Positions 52,124 through 62,800 of a DNA stretch of 64,000 bases are shown here, piece after piece (within the stretch, counting starts at the first letter, position 1; the number at the start of each line of letters is the position of its first letter). This DNA comes from Pseudomonas kermanshahensis (lineage in GTDB: Bacteria > Pseudomonadota > Gammaproteobacteria > Pseudomonadales > Pseudomonadaceae): the NCBI RefSeq assembly GCF_014269205.2, contig NZ_JABWRY020000001.1:3224001-3288000 (forward strand). Direction: 5' to 3'. Both the position numbers and the translations under genes were made by a program. The notes beneath the pieces are model-generated. The model saw only the letters and a list, made by a program, of their open reading frames with translations. It ran no database searches and had not been told where the DNA came from.

Positions 52124-52604
52124 CGGGCTCCCTCCAGACAATTGCGGTTCGGCCATGATCGCAATCGGTACTTGAATGATGGCAATCGCGGGCAGGTTCA
52201 CCGTAGTACAACTCGATCGCGTTTGCCCATGAGGCCCTGCATGAGATGTCGATAACCCCCACCATTTTTTGCCCACCGAGAAACAGCTCTACTGTGCATC
52301 TCGTGATGCCCAAAGAAGGACGCTTGCCCATACGGCTCATGGCTGCAAAGCGTCATGAAACGCTCTCGACGGCGGTACCTTTGCGCACATCAACCAGCGT
52401 TCAGCCGTTCCTGCCTTACACCAGCGCGATGTCGCCAATTGAACATACCGGAACGCCGTTTTCGGCTCTTTAATGAGATGAGGCTGAGAACAGCCTGGTT
52501 TATGCAAGCGAAAAAAGCGTCAAGCGAAGGTTTCAGCCCCAGTCAGAGAGGAAGGCCACAAGCGGCTAGTTCGCCTTTACGTGTTTTGGACCAAGGAGTC
52601 GAGC
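52124..52604. other. Gene-free stretch before the adaptor operon
   Basis: 480 bp with no supported gene on either strand: short frames only, no ribosome site with a matching start, no clear homology by eye. Base composition is a little less GC-rich than around it. It must hold the promoter of the adaptor-adhesin operon, but I see no strong -35/-10 pair or operator. Confidence 0.5.
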
Positions 52605-53366
52605 ATGCTTTTGCCTGTTGTTGGACACCGCTACCTACCGTTTTTGTTGGCCTTGGCCAGCGTTTGCGCCCACGCCGAGCAAGAGCCGACCGCCGAAGAC
52701 CCGCAGTTGATCCGCATCCTGCTGGCAGCAGAGCTGGAAACCACCCTCTCCAGCCAGATGAGCGGCACACTGGGGGAGCTGAAAACCAGCTTCGGCGAGC
52801 ACGTGACCAAAGGCGCGACCTTGGCGCGCTTCAATTGCAACGAGGCCCAAGCCCGCGGCAAGGTCGCCGTGGCCGAGCTGGCCATGGCCCGGCAGAACCT
52901 GGAAGCCAAAAAGCAACTGCGCAAACTCGACGCCGTCGGCGATATCGAAGTGGCCGCAGCCAATACCGAAGTGCAGAAGGCTGATGGCGCCCGTGCCATG
53001 GGCGAAGCGCAAATGAGCTACTGCCAGGTACTGGCCCCCTTCTCGGGCCATGTGGCCAAGGTTTACGTCAAGCCATACCAGACCGTCAGCGCGGGTACGC
53101 CACTGTTCGACCTGGTCAGCGACGGCGCATTGAAGGTGCGCCTGAATGTGCCCTCCAGCCAGCTGAAAAGCCTAAGCCCCGGCCAGCCGCTGCAGGTCAG
53201 CGTGCATGAGACGGGCAAAACCTACCCGGCCAAGGTCAGTGTGATCAACTCAAGGGTCGATGCCGTGGCGCAGACAGTGGAACTTGAAGCGCGCTTCGAC
53301 CAGCGCTACCCCGAACTGATCGCCGGTATGAGCGGCACGGCGCGGTTCGACCATGACCGTGAATAG
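52605..53366 (+). CDS. Periplasmic adaptor (HlyD/RND type)
   Basis: Protein of 253 residues. Start 52605 has AAGGAG 7 bp upstream and a signal peptide (MLLPVVGHRYLPFLLALASVCAHA). Lipoyl half (SGTLGELKTSFGEHVTKGATL), coiled coil (~85-135), second lipoyl half (VLAPFSGHVAKVYVKPYQTV) and beta-barrel (LKVRLNVPSSQLKSLSPGQP). It is short and lacks the membrane-proximal domain. Overlaps the next gene by 14 bases. First of three genes that precede a giant adhesin; part of an export or surface system by context. Confidence 0.85.
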   Translation: MLLPVVGHRYLPFLLALASVCAHAEQEPTAEDPQLIRILLAAELETTLSSQMSGTLGELKTSFGEHVTKGATLARFNCNEAQARGKVAVAELAMARQNLEAKKQLRKLDAVGDIEVAAANTEVQKADGARAMGEAQMSYCQVLAPFSGHVAKVYVKPYQTVSAGTPLFDLVSDGALKVRLNVPSSQLKSLSPGQPLQVSVHETGKTYPAKVSVINSRVDAVAQTVELEARFDQRYPELIAGMSGTARFDHDRE

Positions 53367-54699
53367 ACCACTGCCCCACCCGCAGCTGTTGCTGCAACTG
53401 GACGCCCTGCGCGATAAAGCCATGGCCGCCGAAACGCTGGGCGCGCTGGCATTCAGCATGGCCAACGACCTGTACCCGCTACTGCCCTTCCACCAGTCGC
53501 TGGTGTTCGAGCAAGGCAACAGCGGCTTGGAGCTGCTGTGCGTGTCGGGCCTGGCGCGCCCCAGCGAAGACTCGCCCTACCTGGTCTGGCTCAGACGCGC
53601 CAGCCGTTGGTTGGCCGAGCGCTTGGTCGAGCCGCAGCCCGCCTGGTTGACCCAGGCCGACGCCGCGCCACCTGAAGACATCGCCGAGGGCTGGGCCGAG
53701 TGGTGGCCTACCGGCCTGTGGTGCATCCCCTTGCATGCCCCGACCGGCCATCGCCTTGGCCTGCTGGTATTGCTGCTGGAAGAAGCACCGCCGGCGGTGG
53801 TGCACCAGCAGCTGGATGGTTTGACGCGCACCTGGGCCTATTGCTGGCATGCGCTGACCCGGCGCCGGCGAATCGGCCGCTGGCGCCCCAGCCGCCGCCA
53901 GGTGCTGATCACCCTGCTGGTGGCCGCCGGACTGTTGCTGCTCCCAGTGCGGCAAACGGCGTTGGCACCGGCACAGATCGTGTCGCGCCAGGCACAGATC
54001 GTCAGTTCACCGATCGACGGCGTGATCGCCCAGGTACTGGTGCGCCCCAACCAGCCGGTGGAAGCCGACACCCCGCTGTTCACCCTCGACGAAACCACCC
54101 TGCGCAGCCGCGCCGAGGTACTCGGCAAGGAAGTCGCGGTGGCCGACGCCGAGCTGCTAGCCGCCAGCCAGCGTGCATTCGACAACCCGCAAAGCAAGAA
54201 CGAGCTGACCTTGCTGCAAGGCCGTGCCCAGCAACGTCGCGCCGAGCTGGCCGCGGTGCAAGCGCAGTTACGGCGTACCCAGGTGCTGGCACCACGGGCC
54301 GGGGTTGCTGTGTTCAGCGACCCCAACGACTGGCTCGGCAAGCCGGTATCGACCGGCGAGCGCATCATGCACGTGGCCGACCCGGCACAACCGGCCATGC
54401 AGATCCAGCTGGCCGTGGCCGATGCCATCGCCCTGGAGCCGGGCGCCGAGGTCACGCTGTTCCTCACCGCCTATCCGCTCAGCCCGCTCAAGGGCAAAAT
54501 CCTCGAAACCAGCTACCAGGCCAAGCCCAGTGATGACGGCGTGGTCGCCTACCGCCTGCTGGCCAGCATCGACGAACGCTCCGAGCATGCCCGCCTGGGC
54601 CTGCACGGCACCGCCAAACTGTACGGCGGCCGGGTAATGCTCGGTTATTACCTGCTGCGCCGGCCGCTGGCCACGGTGCGTGCCTGGAGTGGCTGGTGA
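53353..54699 (+). CDS. GAF-like/HlyD membrane-fusion protein
   Basis: Protein of 448 residues. N-terminal ~1-175 is a soluble domain resembling GAF (FHQSLVFEQGNSGLELLCVS, GLWCIPLHAPTGHRLGLLVL), then a membrane helix (~181-199, VLITLLVAAGLLLLPVR), then a HlyD-type periplasmic part with lipoyl halves (SPIDGVIAQVLVRPNQPVEA and VLAPRAGVAVFSDPNDWLGK), coiled coil (~255-305) and barrel. A cytoplasmic GAF on an adaptor is unusual and would let a cytoplasmic signal control transport. Its stop overlaps the next start (TGATG). Confidence 0.8.
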   Translation: MTVNRPLPHPQLLLQLDALRDKAMAAETLGALAFSMANDLYPLLPFHQSLVFEQGNSGLELLCVSGLARPSEDSPYLVWLRRASRWLAERLVEPQPAWLTQADAAPPEDIAEGWAEWWPTGLWCIPLHAPTGHRLGLLVLLLEEAPPAVVHQQLDGLTRTWAYCWHALTRRRRIGRWRPSRRQVLITLLVAAGLLLLPVRQTALAPAQIVSRQAQIVSSPIDGVIAQVLVRPNQPVEADTPLFTLDETTLRSRAEVLGKEVAVADAELLAASQRAFDNPQSKNELTLLQGRAQQRRAELAAVQAQLRRTQVLAPRAGVAVFSDPNDWLGKPVSTGERIMHVADPAQPAMQIQLAVADAIALEPGAEVTLFLTAYPLSPLKGKILETSYQAKPSDDGVVAYRLLASIDERSEHARLGLHGTAKLYGGRVMLGYYLLRRPLATVRAWSGW

Positions 54700-56789
54700 T
54701 GCTCGACCTGTCCGACCTGCCGCTGCCCCCGCTGCGCGAGGACCTGCGCCTGTGCGAGGCCGCCGACAGCCGTGAAGGGGAACCGGCATGGATGATCCAC
54801 GACACCGTGGTCAACCGTTTCTACCGGATTGGCTGGTTGGAGTTCGAGTGCCTGCTGCGCTGGGGCCAGACGCCGCGCCAGATCAGCGAACAAGTATCGC
54901 GGGACAGCGCGCTCAACCCCGATGTCGAGCAGGTGCTGGCGCTGCGCACGTTCCTCGAACACCACCACCTGCTGCGCCCCGGCCCCGAGCAATTGGCCAA
55001 ACTGCAGGCCGCGAGCGAGGCGCGCACCTGGTCGAGCTGGCGTTGGTGGTTGCACCACTACCTGTTCTTCCGCGTGCCGCTGCTGCGCCCGCAAGCCGGC
55101 CTGCAGCGCCTGGCGGTAGCGCTAGGCTGGCTGTTCCATCCGCTTACCGGCGTGCTGGTGATCGGCCTGACCCTGCTCGGGATCATCCTGGTGATGCAGC
55201 AGTGGGACGCCTTCACCCATGCAGTGGTCGAGTCGTTCTCCACCGAAGGCCTGTTCAGTTTTGCCCTGGCTCTGGTGGTCGCAAAAACCCTGCACGAGCT
55301 TGGCCACGCGCTGGTCGCCACACGCCTGGGCTTGCGCGTGGGGCACATGGGCGTGGCGTTTCTGGTGCTGTGGCCGATGCTCTACACCGACACCGGCGAA
55401 AGCTGGAAACTCAAGCGCGCCCACCAGCGCCTGGCCATCGCCTCGGCCGGCATCGTCACCGAATTATCCCTGGCAGGCCTGGCCACCCTCGGCTGGGCGC
55501 TGTGCGACGACGGCGCCCTGCGCAACGCGCTGCTGTACCTGGCGACCACCAGCTGGGTGCTGTCGCTGGCCCTCAACGCCAGTCCGTTCATGCGCTTCGA
55601 CGGCTACTTCATCCTCAGCGACCTGCTCGACTTCCCCAACCTGCACGAGCGCGCCTCGGCGCTGGCGCGGGTTGCCCTGCGGCGCAACCTGCTTGGGCTC
55701 AACGAGCCATGGCCCGAGCCATTCCCGGTAGGGCAACGCCGCCTGCTGGTGGCGTTCGCTTTTGCCACTTGGCTGTACCGCCTGGTGCTGTTCCTCGGCA
55801 TTGCCGTGGCGGTGTACCTGTTCTTCTTCAAACTGCTAGGGATCGTGCTGTTCATGGTCGAGTTGGCGTGGTTTATCGCGCTGCCGGTGAAACGTGAGCT
55901 GAGCCACTGGTGGCAACAGCGGGCACGCATCCCGGGTCAGCGCAAACGGCTGTTCTACCTAGGCGCAGGCCTTGTTGTACTGGCGCTGGCGGTGCCTTGG
56001 CACAGCCAGGTCGACGCCGTTGGCGTAGCCCGGGCCGAACACCAGTTGCGCGTGTACACGCCCTACCCTGCGCGGCTGAAAAGCTTGCATTCGCAAGGCC
56101 ACGTCAAGGCTGGCGACGTGCTGGCAGTGCTCGAAGAGCCAGACCTGGATTCGCGCATGCGCAGCAGCCAGGCCAGCGCCCGCAGCTATCAGGCGCGCCT
56201 TTCTGGGCTGCTGGCCGACCCCGCCGGGCTGACCGAGGACGCTGCCACCCAGCAACGCCTGAAGGTGCAGAACGAAGAAGCCCGCGCGGCACGCATCGAA
56301 ATCGCCCGCCTCAACCTGCAGGCGCCATTCGCCGGCACCTGGCTGGACCTGGACCCGGACTGGCGCCCTGGCCAGTGGCTCAACCGCCAGGAACCGCTGG
56401 GCATGCTGATCGACCCCAGTCACTGGCAGGTCGATGCCTACGTCGCCCAGGACCAGGTGCACCACCTGGCTGTGGGCAATGCCGTGAAATTTTACCCCGA
56501 AGGCCAGGCCACCGCGCTGCGCGGCAAAGTGCTGGCCATTGGCAGCACCCGCGCCGGGCAGTTGGCCCACCGCATGTTGTCTTCGCATTTCGGCGGCCCG
56601 GTGCCGACCAGCGGCCAGTCGCTGGTGCCCAGCAACGCGCTGTTCCAGGTACTGGTCGCGTTGGATGAGCCGTTGGCCAGCGTGCGCGAAACCCGCGGCA
56701 AGCTGCAGATCGAAGGGGAAAAACGCAGCCTCCTCGGTGAGCTGGGTAAATGGATTCTGGGAGTCGGGCTGCGCGAAAGCGGCTTCTGA
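54699..56789 (+). CDS. M50-type protease/HlyD fusion with PqqD-like N-terminus
   Basis: Membrane protein of 696 residues. N-terminal ~1-105 is a winged-helix-like domain resembling PqqD (WMIHDTVVNRFYRIGWLEFE, ISEQVSRDSALNPDVEQVL). Membrane region ~145-430 carries the zinc motif KTLHELGHALVATRLG and third ligand in NASPFMRFDGYFILSDLLD, both intact M50 (site-2 protease) motifs. After TM ~423-441 comes a HlyD periplasmic domain (lipoyl halves ~455-490 and ~540-590; coiled coil between). Proteins of this type occur with bacteriocin and RiPP systems; here the partner is a giant adhesin. It may cut or guide the adhesin. Confidence 0.85.
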   Translation: MLDLSDLPLPPLREDLRLCEAADSREGEPAWMIHDTVVNRFYRIGWLEFECLLRWGQTPRQISEQVSRDSALNPDVEQVLALRTFLEHHHLLRPGPEQLAKLQAASEARTWSSWRWWLHHYLFFRVPLLRPQAGLQRLAVALGWLFHPLTGVLVIGLTLLGIILVMQQWDAFTHAVVESFSTEGLFSFALALVVAKTLHELGHALVATRLGLRVGHMGVAFLVLWPMLYTDTGESWKLKRAHQRLAIASAGIVTELSLAGLATLGWALCDDGALRNALLYLATTSWVLSLALNASPFMRFDGYFILSDLLDFPNLHERASALARVALRRNLLGLNEPWPEPFPVGQRRLLVAFAFATWLYRLVLFLGIAVAVYLFFFKLLGIVLFMVELAWFIALPVKRELSHWWQQRARIPGQRKRLFYLGAGLVVLALAVPWHSQVDAVGVARAEHQLRVYTPYPARLKSLHSQGHVKAGDVLAVLEEPDLDSRMRSSQASARSYQARLSGLLADPAGLTEDAATQQRLKVQNEEARAARIEIARLNLQAPFAGTWLDLDPDWRPGQWLNRQEPLGMLIDPSHWQVDAYVAQDQVHHLAVGNAVKFYPEGQATALRGKVLAIGSTRAGQLAHRMLSSHFGGPVPTSGQSLVPSNALFQVLVALDEPLASVRETRGKLQIEGEKRSLLGELGKWILGVGLRESGF

Positions 56790-56884
56790 AGACCTTCCGG
56801 CGCCTCAGCCGGCACCCCGAAAAAACCGGACTAGGATTGATTTAGTTTCGGAAATGGCATCGTAACTTCTGGGCAGGATTGGAA

Positions 56885-59800
56885 ATGGACATCAAGAGCA
56901 GAGCCGGCTTCGCCATGGTTTCGCGCCCTCGGTCGCAGACAGTTGCCCTTGAGCAACGCATCCTCTTCGACGGCGCTGGCGCAGCGGCTGTCGACCAGCA
57001 GCATCACAGTGATGCAGGTACAGCAGAGGCCAAGGACACCCGCCACCCGGCCCCTACTGCCAGCGAGGCACAAACCACCACAGCGGCGCCCGCCCCCCGC
57101 AACCTGGTGGTCATCGATGCCCGGGTGGAAAACCGCGACCAGCTGGCAGCCAACCTGCCAACCGGTACCACCGCGCTGGTGGTGGACCCTGGCCAGGATG
57201 CCATCGCAGCCATCAGCAATGCCCTGGCGCAGTTGGGCAAGGTCGACTCGATCCAAGTGTTCTCGCACGGCGCGTCTGGCCAGTTCACCCTGGGCAACCA
57301 GGTATTCACCAGCCAAACCGTCGAGCAGCTGGGCGACCGCCTGAGCGCCTGGCGCGGTGAACTCAACGCGGGCGCGGACATCCAGTTGTATGGCTGCGAT
57401 GTAGGTGCCAGCAGTGCAGGCCAGGCGCTGGTGAACGAACTGGCGCGCTGGACCGGCGCTGACGTCGGCGCCTCCAGCAACGCCACCGGCAGCCAACTGG
57501 CCGGCGGCGACTGGCGCCTTGAGGTCAGCAATGGCGATGTTGACAAGACCATTGCCCTGGCAGCAGCCACCCTGAACGGCTTCCAAGGCCTGCTGGCCGA
57601 TGCCAGCCCGACCGCCAGCCTGAGCAGCGGCGGTGCCGAGGTGCAACTGGGCGAGCAATTCAACTTCACCGTCAGTTTCAGCAACCCGTCGACCCAGGAA
57701 GGCTATGCGCCGTTCCTCGATGTTTTCATACCGGCCACCGGGCGCGACGGCGACGATGGTGCCACCTTCGTCTCCGCCACCTACTTGGGCCAGGCGGTGA
57801 ACAGCTTCGTGATCACCTTCGATGCCAACGGCAATGCCACCCACCCGTTGGCCAAGGACGCCAGCGGCAATGCCCTGGTGATCAATGCCGCCAGCGTCGG
57901 CATGAAGCCCGGCGACCAGATGGTGGTGCTGCAACTGCCCTACGCCAGCGTCACCAACGGCCAGCCCACGATCGATGTGCAGATTACCGCACAGTTGAGC
58001 AACCTGGCCGACACCAGCTACTCCGACGGCGCGCCTAACCTCACCATCAATGCCCGCGCTGGTTTCGAGTACGGTAACGATTCGCTGAACAATCCGGCGC
58101 AGGACCCAAGCCGGGTAGAAAGCGCGCTGCACAGCTTCATCGTCACCCCGACCCTGCTCAAGGTCACGCAAACGGTCAACCTGCCAGAAGGCGAAACGGT
58201 AACCGGGCCGAACTTCACCCGTACCCAGACCGTGACCGTAACCCCGGCCCCCGGGCAAACGCTAAGCAATGTCACCGTCACCCAGACCGTGCCCGACCAG
58301 GTGCACGTCAGCGCCATCACGCCGGGGGCCGGTGGCACCCTGACGTCGGTCACCCTTCACGACGGCACGGTGCTGACCAACCCCCTGCTTATCGCTGCGG
58401 CATTGGCCAACCCCAACGCCTTCGTGGCCAGCTATGAGATCCATTACGACACCCTGAGCGCGGCCAGCGAAACCCAAGTCAGCTTCTATGTGCCGGAGAT
58501 CGACGCCAACGGCCGGCCAGTGATCGACCCGACCACCGGTAATCCGACCACCATCAACTTCGGCACCGCCAGCGTGACCGGTGGCTGGAACCCGCTCGAC
58601 CCACGCGACCGCCCCACCGACCCGGAGGGTTATCCGTTCACCGAGACCGGCAATGGCCAAGGCGTGACCTTCGTCGCCAAGTCGATCACGCTGCTCAAGC
58701 AGGTGGACCTGCAAAATGACGTGGGCACGCCCGGCCTCACACCCGGCGACACTTTGCGCTACACCTTGGATGTGGCCATTTCCGACTTCTTCGCCTTTGG
58801 CGAAAACATCCTCGAACAGGGCCAGTTCACCCTGACCGACCAGCTCGGCGACGGCCAAACGTTCGACCCGAGCAACCCACCTACGCTGATCATCCAGCAG
58901 CATGGTGGGTCCCAGGCCATTGCCTTGGTCTACACCCAGACGGTGAATGCCGACGGCAGCACCACGCTGGTCTTCGACATTGCCGAGTCCATTCGCCAGG
59001 CGGTTGCCGGCCCTGGCGTGGCGGCGCTGTTCGGCGACCTTTACGACGACACCCTACAGGAAGGTGCCACACGCCTGAGCATCGTCTACGACGCACTGGT
59101 CGACACCACCTACACCAGTGACCACCCACCCCACGACCAACTCAACGAAGGTGACAGCGTTGGTAACAACGCCACGGTGGATGCCACCGTGCTGCGCGAT
59201 GCGGTCAACCTGGGCGGGACCCAGACAGACGGGTCCAGTACCACCAGCACCATCGCAAGCTCCTCGGTCGATATCGAACTCACTCAGGTCAACGGCGGCA
59301 ACCCGCCGAGCAACGGCGAGCTGCGCCCGGGCGATGTGGTGACCTTCACCATCAGCTACGACTTGCTGGTGGCCGATTACGAGAACTTCAAACTCACGGC
59401 GTACCTGCCCTTGCCCTTGCTCAATGCCAGCGGCATCAGCTGGAGTGTCGGCAGCGGGATTGGCCAGTGGACGTTTGGCAGCGGTAATACCATTCTCGAC
59501 GTACCCGACAGCGTCACCACCGGCCCCGGCAACTCGATCGTGTTCGACTTCGGCAACTTCGTCTCCGATGGGCTCAATGGCGGTACCGTGCAGGTGCGCT
59601 TCACCATGGTGGTGGGCGACCAGCCATTTGCCGATCAGCGTGAACTCGACGTGCTGGCGCAGTCGAGCCAGACCACCACGGTCGACAAGACTGTGCTCAC
59701 CTCATCGGATGTGGCGGTGATCCAGTCGGTCGCTGAGCCGGTGCTGGACATCAAGCACGGCGTGGTGTCCAGCAGCAACGGCACAGTCACCGGCACCACC

Positions 59801-62800
59801 GGCAGCTGGGCCGCCCCCGGCAGCAGCGGTGTGCCGTTCAGCGGCAGCGTGACCAGCCTGGCGGCGGTGGACGGCAATGTCAGCGGCATCGACGGGGCCG
59901 ACAACCTGCGTCTGGCCACCGCCCTGAAAAACACCGGCGGCGGCGGTGCCTACGATGTCAGCACCAGCATCACCTTGCCCGCAGGCCTGTCGTTCGTCGG
60001 CGGCAGCCTGGGCGCGGCCAACCTGCAGATCTACCGCGGGGACGGCAGCGTGCTGGTGCAGGGCACCGACTACCGCGTCGACGGCAACGCCATTACCTTC
60101 CTCGACGCCAACGGCCAGGCCACCCTGCTGGCAGGCCGCGCCGGCACCGCCAGCGACCTGTCCGGGGCCAACGTGGTGGTGATCACCTACGACGTCAACG
60201 TGGACAATGCCATCCTCGCCTCCAGCACGCTGCAGAGCACTGCCGCGCTGACTTACTACGCCAGCGTCGATGGCGGCCAGGACTTCACCCCCACCGACCT
60301 GACTGAGGTCGCCAACCAGCAAGTCGCCGCGCCGACCATCAGCAAGACCTACAAGGACGGCAGCCTGACCGAGGACGACTCCAGCGCCGGGCACACCACG
60401 GGCAGCAACCTGGTGATTGGCGAAAGCATCACCTACGACATCGTCGTCACCCTGCCCGAGGGTTCGACGGGCAGCCTGCGCATCAATGACTTGATCCCCC
60501 CGGGCCTGCGGCTGGACCAACGGTTCAATGGCAACCTGGGCTATGAAATCATCACCAGCACCACAGCCAGTGCTACCCTCACGGCCGATTTCAACGGTGT
60601 GCTCAACGTCAACCCGGTGACCCTGGACGGCAGCGACGGCGCCGACCTGATGCTGGTGTTCGCCAGCGCCGGGGCCACGGCCGACAACATTACCGGCAAC
60701 AACAGCTTCGTCATCCGCCTGGTGCTGGTGGCCAGCAACGTGACCGGTAACCAGCAAGGCACCACGCTGAACAACGGCGCGCAGCTGGTGTACAGCGATC
60801 CGGATGGCGACACCCCCAACGGCACCACCGCCGTGGACCGCAACATCAACAGTGCCGAACAGCCCGGCGTGACCATCGTCGAGCCGACCCTCAGCGTCAC
60901 CCAGCAGATTACCTCGACCCCCTCGTTTGGTGGCTTCGACCAAGGCGATACCGTCACCTTCACCATCACCGTGGCCAACAATTCGGGCACCGACGCGTTC
61001 GACATCAGCCTGCTGGACGTGCTGCCGACTGAAATCGATAACCTGGTGATCAGTGGCACCATCCAGTACAGCGGCGGCGCCACTAACAACGGCGGCGTTG
61101 ATTTCGTCATCCTCAACGGCCAGTTGGTGACCGCTAATGGCGCCAACATCGACATCGCTAACGGCGGGAGCATCGTCATCACCCTGACCGGCGTGGTCAA
61201 TGCCACGGCCGCAGGCGAGGCAGCGATCGCCAACAACGTCGTGGTGCGCTGGAGCAGCCTGGACGGCAGCAGCAACAGCACCGATACCGTCAATGGCGAG
61301 CGCAGCGGCGACGATGGCCTGCTCAATTCAGGCGTGCTCAACGATTACCGGGTGCTGAGTGCCTTGCTGATCCCGGTCACCAACGGCATCCAGGTGTCCC
61401 GCGTCGGCGGCGTCACCGACACGCCCCCGGCCACCAACGGCAGCGGCACCATCGACACCAGCGGCCTGTTGGAAACCGTGGTAGTCGGCGAAATCGTCCG
61501 TTACCGCGTGGCCGTGCTGGTACCGACCGGCGACAACCCCAATTACCAGATCCGCATCGAGCTGGCCGCCGGCCTGGAGTTCATCACCGCCGACCTCAAC
61601 AACATCCTGATCGCCATGGTGTCGAGCCAGCTAGGCGGCTTGACCACCGACGCCACCGACCTGGTGCTCGGCGACGGCAATTCGCTGTATATGACCGGCA
61701 ACCAGAACAGCGATGTGGCCTTGCCGATCCACCCCGATCTGGGCGGCGTGGTGCCCTCGGGTGTTTTCGATGGTGACAATGGCCGGCTGCAGATCACGAC
61801 CAACCAAGACGGCAGCCAGACCATCACCTTCAATCTTGGCAACGTGACCAATGGCGAGGCCAATGACAGCGATATCGAAGGCGTGATCCTCGAGTTCAAC
61901 GTGCGCGTCAACAACGTGACCGGCAACCAGGCCAACACCCAGCTGGGCATGACAGTGTTCGAACACGTGGGCCCGGGCGATGGCGTTGACCGCGGCCGCA
62001 GCGATACGGTGTTCGAGCGCGTGGTGGAGCCCAGCTTCACCAGCATGCAGAAGTCGGTCATCGACGTCGCCCCGGGCGCCGGCACGACCACGGCCACCGT
62101 CTCGGTGAGTTTCACCCAGGATGGCGGCGCGCCCGCCTACAACACCCACCTGACCGACCAGTTCCCCAATGGCAGCAACTACCAGGTGCAAAGCATCCTG
62201 CTCAATGGCGTGGCGCTGGACCTGGGTAACCTGCCCAGCGGCATCAGCTTCAGCGATGGCAGCGGTATCGTCATGGACTTCGCACGGCTTGCGCCCAACG
62301 ACGCGATCCAGGTGATCTACACCGTCACTCTACCCAACGTGACCATCGCCGACGACGCCGCCAGTTCCGCCGTGCTCACCTGGACCAGCCTGCCCACCGA
62401 CTTTGAAACCAACGGGTGGGGCGGTTCGCTGCCCGCGGGTGCTGGCGCTGCCGACGGCGAGCGCACCGGCCAGGACGGCGCAACCGGCCTGAACAACTAC
62501 ATCCTCAGCGATGGCGCCGGCATGGGCGTGATCCAGGGCACGCTGTGGGACGATACCCGCAGCGCTACGGACAACGTCAGCCCGGACGGGCCCGGGCTGG
62601 ACGGCATCGGCGTCACCCTGACCTGGGCCGGTGACGACGGTCAGTTCGGCACCGCGGACGACCGCACGTTCAACACCGTTACCGCCAATGGCGGCCTCTA
62701 CCAGTTCGCCCTGCTGCCCTCCGGCAGCTACCTGATCGCGGTGGCACAAGACCACCAAGTCAGCACCAACAACACCTTCCGGGTGCGTATCGACACCGAC

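Noticed and set aside
52124..52604. Short frames of 60-90 codons before the adaptor operon
   Set aside because: None has a ribosome site or recognisable product; they overlap in several frames without preference.
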